Positions 54,764 through 63,790 of a stretch of 64,000 bases of DNA are shown here, in pieces. The position numbers were made by a program, and so were the translations under genes. Location: assembly GCA_016192065.1 (NCBI GenBank), contig JACPUX010000051.1:90759-154758 (forward strand), written 5' to 3'. This stretch comes from Betaproteobacteria bacterium (GTDB taxonomy: Bacteria > Pseudomonadota > Gammaproteobacteria > Burkholderiales > Casimicrobiaceae). Under the pieces are notes generated by a model. That model did no database searches and had not been told where the DNA came from. It saw nothing but the letters and a program-made list of their open reading frames with translations. Each line of letters starts with the position of its first letter. The first letter of the stretch is position 1.

Positions 54764-55870
54764 TCACTCCGTGCCCGCTTGCCGCCCGCTCAATCCGCCT
54801 GCGTTGGTTGGCCTGGCCCAGTCTCGCCACCGGGCCAGAAACGCCTGCCGCGCCTGCAAGGCATCGTCCAATTCCGAGGAACGCGAGGCGTATTCGCGCA
54901 GGGCTTCGTCATTGGCTTCGCGCAGGGCCTGGGCCAACTCGCGCGGCAGGGAGCGCAACTGCGCCCGGGACTTGGCCAAACCTTCGAGTCTGACTTCATA
55001 GTGGCGCAGCGCGGCGCCCATGAGATCGCTGGCCAGAGCCTTGATGCTGAGGTTCAGCAAGAGTTGCAGATCCGCCGGGAGGGCGGCCATCTTCTCGCGA
55101 TTGATGAGCAGGACGACCTCCGCCGCCGGATCCTGCCAGCCCCCGTAGAAGTAGGCGCCCGGCCAAGCGCTGATTGCCGCCTCGGCCGCCGCGGGCCATT
55201 CCAGAGCATCCACTCGGCCTTGCGCCAGGGCTTCAGCCAGTTCGCCCACGGGAACATTTACGGCCCTGACGCCCAAGCGCCGCAGTGCCGCACCCGGATC
55301 GCCCGGCACCCTCAGGCGCAAGCCGCGCAGATCCTCAGCGCTCTTGAGTTCGCGGCGCGACCACAGGCCACGTTCCAAGAACGTGTTCCCGACCGGATAG
55401 GCGTGCAGGCCCTGCAGCGCGAGGGCATCATGCAGGCGCTTCAATCCGCCACCACCGTAATGCCAGGCAAGGCGTTCCGCCTCGCTCAGACCGTAGTCCA
55501 GGGCGGCGAAAAATGCCAGCGGGGACTCTCTTCCACGGGGGAAATGACTGGCCGTAAAACCGATCTCATGCGTGCCCGAACGGACCATGTCCAGCACGCC
55601 TTGAGGCGATTTGTGGTAGCCCGGCTCTTCAACTCTCAACTCCAGACGACCTTGCGAGGCGACCCGCAACTCCGTGGCCAGCCGCGTTGCCACTTCCCCC
55701 AGCACTGGAGTCGCCGCTGACCAGGAGGTCGCCAGGCGCCAACGGATCTTGCCCGCGTCGACCGGATCAGCGCCCAGGGAAGCGGCGGGCTGCCAGGCCA
55801 GCGCCCCGAGCGCGCACAGCCGGACGCCCAACCAAAACACCGAGCAAAGGTTCGGGTGCAATCGAATCAT
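54764..55870 (-). CDS. Divergent TRAP solute-binding protein (DctP family)
   Basis: The 368-residue protein has a signal peptide (ALGALAWQPAASLGA) and DctP-type organisation: KIRWRLATSWSAATPVLGE, DMVRSGTHEIGFTASHFP, DLRGLRLRVPGDPGAALRRLG with the conserved Arg, and ALEWPAAAEAAISAWPGAYF. It resembles the protein encoded at 56168 but lacks the WWEGGP loop, having GGWQDPAA, and carries a long Ala/Leu/Arg-rich C-terminal helix. No permease gene directly follows it. It may use the DctQM encoded nearby or have another role. Confidence 0.83.
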   Translation of the reverse strand: MIRLHPNLCSVFWLGVRLCALGALAWQPAASLGADPVDAGKIRWRLATSWSAATPVLGEVATRLATELRVASQGRLELRVEEPGYHKSPQGVLDMVRSGTHEIGFTASHFPRGRESPLAFFAALDYGLSEAERLAWHYGGGGLKRLHDALALQGLHAYPVGNTFLERGLWSRRELKSAEDLRGLRLRVPGDPGAALRRLGVRAVNVPVGELAEALAQGRVDALEWPAAAEAAISAWPGAYFYGGWQDPAAEVVLLINREKMAALPADLQLLLNLSIKALASDLMGAALRHYEVRLEGLAKSRAQLRSLPRELAQALREANDEALREYASRSSELDDALQARQAFLARWRDWARPTNAGGLSGRQAGTE

Positions 55871-56120
55871 CAGCGCCAGCCCTCGAGTAGTTCCCGGCCA
55901 TCTTATCAGGTCGTCGCGGCGCCGGCCGCGCGCCCCACCCGTACGCGAATCGCCGACCAGGCCGAAGCACCGTTTCCGCGGCGAAGCCTAGCTTGAACCA
56001 TGGGCAGCGATTCGCCGCCCCAAGCGCTGCGACGATGCGCCCTGAAGCCGCCTCCCTGCGCGTTCAGCGCAAGACCCGGCCTTAGGGGAAACCCGAACTA
56101 GGCAGCAAGGGGCAAGCGCC

Positions 56121-56126
56121 TATAAT
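56121..56126 (+). promoter_or_regulatory. TATAAT -10 of the Tat-type dctP gene
   Basis: A perfect TATAAT lies 42 bases before GTG 56168 with no strong -35. It is the only obvious plus-strand promoter signal in the divergent gap and gives a leader of about 35 bases containing GAGGAGG. Confidence 0.5.
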
Positions 56127-56167
56127 CCCCGCCGTTGTACCCCTATTTCCCATTCGAGGAGGACTCT

Positions 56168-57253
56168 GTGGAACGTCGCTCATTTCTTGCCAAATCCGGT
56201 GTTGGCCTAGCGGGCATCCTGGCCGCCGGCGTCGCCCCGGCCGTACACGCCCAAGCCGCCATTCGCTGGCGCCTGGCTTCAAGTTTTCCCAAAGCCCTGG
56301 ATACGATTTTCGGCGCCGCCGAAACCTTTTCCAACAAGGTCAAGGAAATGTCCGGTGGCAAGTTCACCATCTCGGTTCATGCCGGCGGTGAGTTGATGCC
56401 TCCCTTCGGTGTCGTCGATGGCATTCAGCAAGGCACGGTCGAGTGCGCGCACACCGCACCCTACTACTTCTTTGGCAAGGACCCCACCTTCGCCATGGAT
56501 TGCGCCATTCCTTTCGGCCTGAACTCCCGCCAGCTCACCGCCTGGATGTATCAAGGCAATGGCATGAAACTCTTCCGCGAGTTCTACGCCGCCTATAACA
56601 TCGTCAACTTCCCCATGGGCAACACCGGGGCACAGATGGGCGGCTGGTATCGCAAGGAGATCAAGAGCCTGGCCGACATCAAGGGCCTGAAGATGCGCAT
56701 CGGCGGCTTCGGCGGCAAGGTGCTGGAACGCATCGGCGGCGTGCCGCAGAACATCCCTGGCGGCGAAATCTATCAGGCGCTGGAAAAAGGCACCATTGAT
56801 GCCACCGAGTGGGTCGGTCCCTATGACGACCAGAAGCTGGGCTTCAACAAAGTTGCCAAACACTACTACTACCCGGCCTGGTGGGAAGGCGGCCCGCAGC
56901 TGTCGCTGTACGTCAACAACAAGGCGCTGGCCGCCCTGTCCCCGGAGAACCGCGCAATTATCGAATGCGCCGCCGCGTACGCCCACACCGACATGCAGGC
57001 CATGTACGATGCCCGCAATCCCAAGGCCCTGAAGGAACTCGTGGCCGCTGGCGTGCAACTGCACCGCCTGCCCAAGGAAGTGATGGAGGCCGCCTTCAAA
57101 GAAGCGATGGCGCTTTACGGCGAACTTTCCGCCAGCAACCCCAAGTGGAAAAAGATCTACGACGATTACAGTGCCTATCGTCGCGACCAAAACCTCTGGT
57201 TCCGCTTCGCCGAAGCGGGCTTCGACGACTTCATGCAGTCGCAAAAACTGTAA
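56168..57253 (+). CDS. TRAP solute-binding protein with twin-arginine signal (2-oxoacid/TakP-like)
   Basis: The 361-residue protein starts VERRSFLAKSGVGLAGILAAG, a twin-arginine signal ending VHA, so it is likely exported folded. The mature part has IRWRLASSFPKALDTIFGAAE, GLKMRIGGFGGKVLERIGG with the carboxylate Arg, and GTIDATEWVGPYDD then WWEGGP, the pattern of the TakP/mannitol-chloroaromatic group that binds 2-oxoacids. The start is GTG 56168 because GAGGAGG lies 5 bases upstream. The matching DctQM genes lie convergently at 57543-60007. A strong terminator follows. Confidence 0.9.
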   Translation: MERRSFLAKSGVGLAGILAAGVAPAVHAQAAIRWRLASSFPKALDTIFGAAETFSNKVKEMSGGKFTISVHAGGELMPPFGVVDGIQQGTVECAHTAPYYFFGKDPTFAMDCAIPFGLNSRQLTAWMYQGNGMKLFREFYAAYNIVNFPMGNTGAQMGGWYRKEIKSLADIKGLKMRIGGFGGKVLERIGGVPQNIPGGEIYQALEKGTIDATEWVGPYDDQKLGFNKVAKHYYYPAWWEGGPQLSLYVNNKALAALSPENRAIIECAAAYAHTDMQAMYDARNPKALKELVAAGVQLHRLPKEVMEAAFKEAMALYGELSASNPKWKKIYDDYSAYRRDQNLWFRFAEAGFDDFMQSQKL

Positions 57254-57276
57254 GTTCGATCTCGTTCGTCCTCTTG

Positions 57277-57305
57277 AAACCCCGGCCTCGCGCCGGGGTT
57301 TTTTT
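57277..57305 (+). terminator. Intrinsic terminator of the Tat-type dctP gene
   Basis: CCCCGGC (57280-57286), loop CTCGC, GCCGGGG (57292-57298) is followed by seven T (57299-57305). It begins 26 bases after the stop codon. The A-run before the stem is short, so it acts mainly on the plus strand. Confidence 0.92.
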
Positions 57306-57496
57306 ATTGCCCGACCGCCAACGATTCTTGGACTTTCCGCTGCGTAGCCGAGGTAATCGAGCGCCAGCTCGAAAAGATCTGGGCAGGTGCACTATCAAGT
57401 GCTCAGTGCCCATGATCTCACACGCTCTGGGCAGCGCGCGATTCGCTCTCCTACTTGCCCTTGCGCAGGCCCAATGACGCGGGGTTCGCAGAGCGC

Positions 57497-57529
57497 AAAA
57501 AAACCCCGGAGGATCAGTCCGAGGTTTTT
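57497..57529 (-). terminator. Intrinsic terminator of the dctM gene
   Basis: On the minus strand AAAAACCTCGGA pairs with TCCGGGG-type sequence around the loop CTGATCC and is followed by seven T (57501-57495 region). It starts 14 bases after the dctM stop. It faces the terminator at 57277-57305, so the convergent transcripts are separated. Confidence 0.8.
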
Positions 57530-57542
57530 CGTGAGCAGCCGG

Positions 57543-59402
57543 CTATTTCTTCTTTTTCTTTTCTTCTTCCAACGCTCGCTTGATGGCCGCCATGGGATCG
57601 TCGTCATCCGCGACCGGCTTATCCGCCGCCGGGTTGGGCAGGCCGCCGGGCTCTTCGGTCTTGCTTTCGCCCGCTTTCTTCTCCGGCGTCAACCCGAAGA
57701 GTTTGCTGGCATCCTCTTCTTTCTTGCCGTAACCCTCTTCCTCCATCTCGATCTTGATGTCATCCAAATTGACCTTGCTCCCCGCCCCGCTGTCGAGGCT
57801 GCCGAGCACAAGCTGGGGCCAAATGATCACCGCCGCGATCATGACGATCTGGATCAAGATAAAGGCGATCGCTCCTTTGTAAATCTGCATGGTGGTCACC
57901 GCCGGGATAAGCTTCTTGGTCACCCGGTCGTTGTAATCGGTCTTGGCGGCAACGCTGCGTAGGTAAAACAGCGCAAAACCGAAGGGCGGTGTGAGAAACG
58001 AAGTCTGCAAGTTGATCGCGATGATCACCCCGAACCAGATCAGCGCGTCCGAGCCCGGAGGCAACAGCGCGGGGAGCACCTTTTCGGCCACGGGCGCCAA
58101 AAGCGGAACGACGATAAAAGCAATCTCAAAAAAGTCGATAAACATGCCCAACACGAACACCAGCACGGTGACCACGATCAGGAAACCCATCGGGCCGCCG
58201 GGAATGGCGTCGAATAAATGCTCCACCCAGACATGGCCGTCCGCGGCGTTGAAGGTGAAGGAAAACACCGTCGAGCCGATCAAGATGAACATCACGAAAC
58301 AGGCCAATTTGGTGGTGTTCTCCAGCGCCTGTTTGAGCAAATTGAACGACAGCTTGCCTTTAACCAGGGCCATGATGAAAGCGCCCAAGGCGCCCATGGC
58401 GCCGCCCTCGGTGGGTGTTGCCAGACCCAAAAAGATCGTACCCAGAACCAGAAAGATCAGGATGAGCGGCGGAATGAGCACGAAGGTCACTCGCTCCGAC
58501 AACTTGGAGAGCAGCTTGAGCTTGAAAACCCGATTCAGAAGCGACAAACCCAGGGCGGTGAAAGCCGCCACAGTCATCGACATGATGACGATTTCGTCGC
58601 CGGGCGCGGCGTTTTCGCGGCCCGTCCACGCCTTGAGGATGCCGTCGTGATACTTCGACCAGACCCAGGCGGCCGCGATCGCAATGCTCATCAGCACCAC
58701 CAGTGAGCGATGCCCGCTGGACCCATTAGCCTCTTTGTAAATGCGCGCCTCGGGAGGCAGGGCCGGAACCCAGGAGGGCCGAAAAACGGCGACTAGAATC
58801 ACGAAGGCGGCATAGAGCGCAACCAGCAGCAAACCGGGCACCAAGGCGCCGGCATACATGTCGCCCACTGAGCGCCCAAGCTGGTCGGCCATGACGATCA
58901 GCACCAGCGAGGGCGGAATGGCTTGGGCCAGCGTACCTGAAGCGGTAATGACCCCGGTAGCGACGGTGCGGTTATACCCGTAGCGCAACATGATGGGCAA
59001 AGAAATGAGGCCCATGGAAATGACCGCTGCGGCCACCACGCCGGTGGTCGCCGCCAGCAAGGCACCCACGAAGATTACCGCCAGCGCCAATCCCCCACGC
59101 ACTGGACCAAAGACCTGCCCTACGGTTTCCAGCAGATCCTCAGCCAGACCGCTGCGCTCCAAGATGATTCCCATGAAGGTGAAGAAGGGGATCGCCAACA
59201 GGGTGTCGTTCTGCATGATGCCCTGGATGCGCAAGGGCAAAGCCTGAAAGAGCGAGGGCGGAAAAAGCCCTGCCTCCATACCGACGAATCCGAATAGGAG
59301 GCCAGCCGCAGCCAGCGAGAAAGCCACCGGGAAACCGGTGAGCAGAAAAGCCAGTAGCCCGCAAAAAAGCAGGGGCACGAAATGTTGGGCGATGAATTCC
59401 AT
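57543..59402 (-). CDS. dctM: TRAP transporter large permease DctM with long charged C-terminal tail
   Basis: The 619-residue protein has about 13 hydrophobic segments, including the DctM signature region (FVLIPPLILIFLVLGTIFLG ... LATPTEGGAMGALGAFI). It is the Na+-coupled transport subunit, of the longer 2-oxoacid/mannitol-chloroaromatic type. The last ~85 residues after IWPQLVLGSLDSGAG are hydrophilic and charged, rich in Glu and Lys, and end in EEEKKKKK; this tail is unusual. Its ATG shares a base with the dctQ stop (TAATG). Confidence 0.92.
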   Translation of the reverse strand: MEFIAQHFVPLLFCGLLAFLLTGFPVAFSLAAAGLLFGFVGMEAGLFPPSLFQALPLRIQGIMQNDTLLAIPFFTFMGIILERSGLAEDLLETVGQVFGPVRGGLALAVIFVGALLAATTGVVAAAVISMGLISLPIMLRYGYNRTVATGVITASGTLAQAIPPSLVLIVMADQLGRSVGDMYAGALVPGLLLVALYAAFVILVAVFRPSWVPALPPEARIYKEANGSSGHRSLVVLMSIAIAAAWVWSKYHDGILKAWTGRENAAPGDEIVIMSMTVAAFTALGLSLLNRVFKLKLLSKLSERVTFVLIPPLILIFLVLGTIFLGLATPTEGGAMGALGAFIMALVKGKLSFNLLKQALENTTKLACFVMFILIGSTVFSFTFNAADGHVWVEHLFDAIPGGPMGFLIVVTVLVFVLGMFIDFFEIAFIVVPLLAPVAEKVLPALLPPGSDALIWFGVIIAINLQTSFLTPPFGFALFYLRSVAAKTDYNDRVTKKLIPAVTTMQIYKGAIAFILIQIVMIAAVIIWPQLVLGSLDSGAGSKVNLDDIKIEMEEEGYGKKEEDASKLFGLTPEKKAGESKTEEPGGLPNPAADKPVADDDDPMAAIKRALEEEKKKKK

Positions 59403-60007
59403 TACCGCACCTCCTCTTTTACGTGGGAGGCATGCACTTCAATCTCCTTTTCGATCTCGCTTTCATCGGGGTGGCTGCCATGTCCATGCGAAACCACGTC
59501 GGGGCCGGCGCCGGTGAGAAAGGCAAATCGTTTGATCAACTCCGAGGCCGCCTGCAAAAGCAGCAAAGCCATGCCCGCCGGCACCAACAAATACACCGGC
59601 CAGCGGATGAGCCCACCGGCATTCTGCGACATCTCCCCAGTCGTCCAGGCGACCATGAACAAAGGCCAAGACAGGGTAATGAGGATGACACACAGGGGCC
59701 CCAGGAACACCACAATGCCGATGATATCGATCCAATTACGCGTCTTGGCGGAAAATTGATTGGAAAGAAAATCGATGCGCACATGCGCATTCTTGAGAAA
59801 CGCATAGCCCGCACCCAGCAAAAACACCGCCGAGTACAAATACCATTGAATCTCCAGAAAGGCATTGGAGCCGATGTTAAAAGCCTTGCGCATGATGGCA
59901 TTACCGGCGCTGATCAATACCGCCGCCAGCACCAGCCACATCAGCACGCGGCCTAGACGATCACTGAGAGCATCGATCAGCCGCGAAAAAGCAAGTAGTC
60001 CGCCCAA
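59402..60007 (-). CDS. dctQ: TRAP transporter small permease DctQ
   Basis: The protein has four hydrophobic segments (VLMWLVLAAVLISAG; LYSAVFLLGAGYAFL; IIGIVVFLGPLCVILITL; VYLLVPAGMALLLLQAA) and the DctQ hallmark NAHVRIDFL. The C-terminus is His/Glu-rich (SHGHGSHPDESEIEKEIEVH). No ATG fits; I favour TTG 60007 after GGGGGA, giving 201 residues, with TTG 60049 as an alternative. It is followed directly by dctM. Confidence 0.85.
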   Translation of the reverse strand: MGGLLAFSRLIDALSDRLGRVLMWLVLAAVLISAGNAIMRKAFNIGSNAFLEIQWYLYSAVFLLGAGYAFLKNAHVRIDFLSNQFSAKTRNWIDIIGIVVFLGPLCVILITLSWPLFMVAWTTGEMSQNAGGLIRWPVYLLVPAGMALLLLQAASELIKRFAFLTGAGPDVVSHGHGSHPDESEIEKEIEVHASHVKEEVR

Positions 60008-60178
60008 AGGAATTCCCCCAGAAGTTACTGTCGAGTTTCCTGCGCGCAAAGATTCTCGCTGCGAGCAGCAGGCACAGCTCGAACAAGGTGCGCCATTATT
60101 GCGCTGGAGCCAAATACGGCAATCAGGATAAACCCCAACCGTGCGCCGGGCAATGACCTGCGAGACCAGGGCGAGGTC

Positions 60179-61825
60179 TCAGTCGAGTTTGTCGACGGCG
60201 CTGAACGCCGCCCAGACCCAGCCGGTCTCCTTTTCGATCAAGCGCGTGAGATGAATGACAAAGCGCTTGGTGCCGGTGATGAGGTTGAGGTCCAAGCCCT
60301 CCTTGTAGCGCGCATCGGGTAGCACCAGGCTGCGCTGCCCGGGCAGGCGGTTCTCGGGAAAAGCCGGCAGGTAGAGGCCATAGAAGGGTCGCTGGGTACC
60401 GTGCATGTCGGGGCTGAAGATGTCGATCACCGGATCGCGCTCCTGCAACATTACCCGGATCAACTTGCGCGCCATCACTTCCAGCCCGTAATGGGTTTCT
60501 TCGGCGCGGCTCCTTTGCACCCGGCGTACCACACCCAGCGTCCAGGCATGATCGCTGGGTTCCTGCGCCGCCATCAAGTCCCCCAGGCGACAGACCGGGC
60601 TTCCCGCCGGTGCGCCCAAGCGCTGCCCGGACTGGCTGGAATCGATCAGGCGCCACATCACGCTGGGCAAACGGCTCTCCTGCCTTTGCCCGGTGACGGT
60701 GCGTCCGGAAACGTAGAGTTGCGTGACCTCTTCGTAACTGTGCAAGGCGCCCGCCTGTAACGCCGCGCGGTCGGCGCGGGTGACCTCGGCGATGGCGCGA
60801 CAGATCACCGGCAGACCACCGACCACGCGCACAATCTGCGACGTGTTGCGGCGCTCCGCGCGCGGCACCGGCGGCGGCGGTGTGGGCGAAAACAAGGCCG
60901 CCATGCGGGCCAGCAGAAAGTGCTGTTCCACCGCGGGAATTCCCCGCGGCCCGCCCTTGGTCGGTTCCTGCTGCACCAACGCTTCCTGAATACGGCGATA
61001 GAGCGGCGTTGGATCGAGCCGACCGTAGCGCTCACCGCCATGGTCTTTGGCGCGGCGATCGAAATAGCGCAAGCCGCCAAAACCCAAGAGGTCGATTTCA
61101 AAGGCGCCCGCGCCGTCGCCCGGCGGCTGGAGCACCAAGCCCCGTCCCCACTCGGACAGGCGCCGCACTATCCACTCAAGTTGCGGCGGCGTGAAGTTCC
61201 CGGTATTGAGCCGAGCGATCAAAAGGGCGCCCAGGTACTCTTCTTCGACACTACTGCCGCGTCGCTCTCCGGGCAAGGCCTGGCGGGTGCGCTGCCGATC
61301 ATAGAGCGCGGCGAGCTGGTAGATTTCGTGCAGCTCCCGCCATTGCGCCGCTGGCCAGACCGCGTAGCGGAACTGCCGGAGCTTGAGATCATTGCGTAAA
61401 TGATGCGCATGCCGCGCCAGAAGCGCCGGAAACCAGTCCGCCCAGGCTGGACGATTGATGTTCTCCCGCGCGGCGCGCAAACAGCGACCGTAGGCCTTGA
61501 GGTAGGCCTGCCCGAGGTCATAGGCGGCGGTCCAAAGCCTGGCCTCGAGGTTACCGCCGCGTTGGCACTGTTCGACGTACTCTTCGACCATCGCCGCCAG
61601 AAAGGGCTGAAACGCGCTGTCCACGCGAAACAGAGCCCCCAGTTCCCGCGGCGAAGGGCTGTCCGCGGAAGCGGCGAAACCCAGCAGCACACGGGTGACT
61701 TCGGTTTGCAGGACAAAGCCGTCACGGCGGTCAAGCCGGTCGAGCCAGGCCTCCGCGGCACGCACGCTGGCGAGCGGATGGCCTTGCCCCAAAAGCCTTT
61801 GCCAGAGGCGTAGCAGCGGATTCAT
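60179..61825 (-). CDS. Unrecognised 548-residue protein, possible PilZ-like C-terminal domain
   Basis: I do not recognise the family with confidence. The soluble protein has no signal peptide or membrane helix. The N-terminal part is helical (FLAAMVEEYVEQCQ; LGQAYLKAYGRCLRAARENI), the middle contains LEWIVRRLSEWGRGLVLQP and a Pro-rich segment SPTPPPPVPRAERR. The C-terminal ~150 residues (WRLIDSSQSGQRLGAPAGS ... WTLGVVRRVQRS) resemble the D/NxSxxG core and following strands of PilZ domains, although the RxxxR motif is not clear. If correct, it may bind cyclic di-GMP, which the protein at 37375 could supply. It starts 27 bases after pmbA. Confidence 0.6.
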   Translation of the reverse strand: MNPLLRLWQRLLGQGHPLASVRAAEAWLDRLDRRDGFVLQTEVTRVLLGFAASADSPSPRELGALFRVDSAFQPFLAAMVEEYVEQCQRGGNLEARLWTAAYDLGQAYLKAYGRCLRAARENINRPAWADWFPALLARHAHHLRNDLKLRQFRYAVWPAAQWRELHEIYQLAALYDRQRTRQALPGERRGSSVEEEYLGALLIARLNTGNFTPPQLEWIVRRLSEWGRGLVLQPPGDGAGAFEIDLLGFGGLRYFDRRAKDHGGERYGRLDPTPLYRRIQEALVQQEPTKGGPRGIPAVEQHFLLARMAALFSPTPPPPVPRAERRNTSQIVRVVGGLPVICRAIAEVTRADRAALQAGALHSYEEVTQLYVSGRTVTGQRQESRLPSVMWRLIDSSQSGQRLGAPAGSPVCRLGDLMAAQEPSDHAWTLGVVRRVQRSRAEETHYGLEVMARKLIRVMLQERDPVIDIFSPDMHGTQRPFYGLYLPAFPENRLPGQRSLVLPDARYKEGLDLNLITGTKRFVIHLTRLIEKETGWVWAAFSAVDKLD

Positions 61826-61852
61826 GCTCCTGTATGCTCTCCCCGGAACACC

Positions 61853-63199
61853 TTAGCTGCCTGCCAAGGTCATATTCTCGATCAGGATGGAGCCGCATTG
61901 CCGTGCCCCGCGCCTGTCGACATCATTGCCCACGGCGACGATGCGGCGGAACATCTCCTGGAGGTTGCCGGCGATCGTAACCTCCTCGACGGGGTGAACA
62001 ATCGCGCCGTGTTCCACCCAGAACCCTACTGCGCCGCGAGAATAATCCCCGGTCACCAGATTGACCCCCTGCCCCAGCAGTTCCGTCACCACCAGACCGC
62101 GACCCATGCGCCGAATCAGCGCCTCGAAATCATCGGTGCCGCTGGCCAGCAGAAGGTTGTGCTGCCCGCCAGCATTGCCGGTGGTACTGAGACCGAGTTT
62201 GCGCGCCGAGTAGCTGCCCAGAAAATAGCCCTGCAACACGCCATTCACCACGACTTCGCGGGCGCGGGTGCCGACCCCTTCATCGTCGAAAGGGGCGCTT
62301 GCCGGCCCGCGCGGGAGGTGGGGCCGCTCGGCGAGGTTGACCAGGGGCGAGAAGATCTCTTCTCCTTGTCGGTCGAGCAGAAACGAGGCCTTGCGATAGA
62401 GGCTGCCGCCGCTGGCGGCGGCGACGAAATGGCCGATTAGGGAAGTGGCCACCGGCGCCTCGAACAGTACCGGCACCTGCCGAGTTGCCAGCTTCACGGC
62501 GTCGAGGCGCCGCAGGGCGCGCTCGCCCGCGCGCCGGCCGATCGCCGCCGCTGGCTCAAGATCGGCGGCGGCACGCGCCGAGGAATACCAATGGTCACGC
62601 TGCATGCCGGCGGTGGTTTCGGCGATCACCGCGCAAGAGATGCTGTGCCGACTACTGCGATAGCCGCCGAGAAAACCCGCGGAGTTGGCATAGGCGAACT
62701 CGGCGTGGTGGGTGGAGACATTGGCGCCTTCGCTGTTGCGCAGGCGCGGGTCCAGATCCAGCGCAGCGGCTTCACACTCGCGCGCCAAATCGATTGCGCT
62801 CTCGGCCGGCAGGGCCCAGGGGAAATAGAGTTCCAGGTCGGGCCAGTCCTTGGCCAACAACGCCGCATCCGCGAGCCCGGCGCAGGGGTCGGGCGCGGTG
62901 TACCGGGCGATGGTGAGTGCCTTGTCGATCGCGGCACCGATCGCCTCGTCGCTGATGTCGGCGGTGCTCACGTGGCCGCGAGCCTGCCCCAGATAGACAG
63001 TGATCCCGACGCCCTTGTCGCGGTTGTATTCGATGGTTTCGACTTCGCCCAGGCGCACGCCAACGTTTTGGCCCACGGCTTGCGAGACTTCGGTTTCGGC
63101 GGCGGTGGCGCCGGCGGTTTGGGCACGCGCCAATACCTTGGCGGCGAGTGTTCGCAGTTGCTCGGTATCGAGCGGAAATCCGTCACCGTTCGCAGCCAT
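61853..63199 (-). CDS. pmbA: Metalloprotease-family protein PmbA/TldE
   Basis: The 448-residue protein is the partner of TldD in the TldD/TldE protease that processes peptides such as microcin B17 and CcdA. It has the PmbA features VGVRLGEVETIEYNRDKGVGITVY, the FDDEGVGTRAREVVVNGVLQG region and GTDDFEALIRRMGRGLVVTELLGQGVN. TldE lacks the metal ligands of TldD, consistent with what is seen. ATG 63199 is 43 bases from the divergent yjgA gene. Confidence 0.94.
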   Translation of the reverse strand: MAANGDGFPLDTEQLRTLAAKVLARAQTAGATAAETEVSQAVGQNVGVRLGEVETIEYNRDKGVGITVYLGQARGHVSTADISDEAIGAAIDKALTIARYTAPDPCAGLADAALLAKDWPDLELYFPWALPAESAIDLARECEAAALDLDPRLRNSEGANVSTHHAEFAYANSAGFLGGYRSSRHSISCAVIAETTAGMQRDHWYSSARAAADLEPAAAIGRRAGERALRRLDAVKLATRQVPVLFEAPVATSLIGHFVAAASGGSLYRKASFLLDRQGEEIFSPLVNLAERPHLPRGPASAPFDDEGVGTRAREVVVNGVLQGYFLGSYSARKLGLSTTGNAGGQHNLLLASGTDDFEALIRRMGRGLVVTELLGQGVNLVTGDYSRGAVGFWVEHGAIVHPVEEVTIAGNLQEMFRRIVAVGNDVDRRGARQCGSILIENMTLAGS

Positions 63200-63242
63200 G
63201 ACGCCTCAAAGCATTCGGGAGCGGGTTATCATAGCAGGAAGC

Positions 63243-63782
63243 ATGCACCGGTACCCGAACTTGAATCACCGCACACCCGAATCCGACGCGCTCGCGGACT
63301 CCAGCCCCCCTTCCAAGACCCGGCGCAAGGAGGCCATGCACGCCCTGCAGGATCTCGGCGAAGCCTTGGTGCTGGTCTCGCCCGAGCGCCTGGCGCAGAT
63401 CGAGCTTCCCGAACGACTGCGCGATGCCATCGTCGAAGCGCGCCGCATCACCCGCCACGAGGCTCGGCGACGGCAAATGCAATACCTCGGTCGGCTGATG
63501 CGTGACGTCGATCCCGAGCCCATTCGCGCCAAGCTGGACGAGTGGGAGCAGGGTCCGCGCCGCGAGAAGGCGCAACTGCATCGCCTCGAAGCCTGGCGCG
63601 ATCGCCTGCTTGCCGAACCCGCAGCGCTCGATGAATTGGCCTTGAGCGTCCCCGAACTCGACCGCGCGCATTTCCAGCGACTCATACGCATGGCCCTCGA
63701 TGAACGCGCCAAGGACCAACCGCCACGCTATTACCGACAGCTCTTCCAGGAATTGAAACCCTTGCTGGCCCCCTCCACATGA
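63243..63782 (+). CDS. darP: Ribosome-associated protein YjgA/DarP (DUF615)
   Basis: The 179-residue basic helical protein has SKTRRKEAMHALQDLGEALV and ARRITRHEARRRQMQYLGRLMRDVD, the DUF615 signature. DarP assists late 50S subunit maturation in E. coli. It is divergent from pmbA, the standard proteobacterial pmbA/yjgA pairing. ATG 63243 was chosen because upstream codons in frame are antisense to pmbA. It is followed by a repeat array. Confidence 0.94.
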   Translation: MHRYPNLNHRTPESDALADSSPPSKTRRKEAMHALQDLGEALVLVSPERLAQIELPERLRDAIVEARRITRHEARRRQMQYLGRLMRDVDPEPIRAKLDEWEQGPRREKAQLHRLEAWRDRLLAEPAALDELALSVPELDRAHFQRLIRMALDERAKDQPPRYYRQLFQELKPLLAPST

Positions 63783-63790
63783 GCGCCCAC

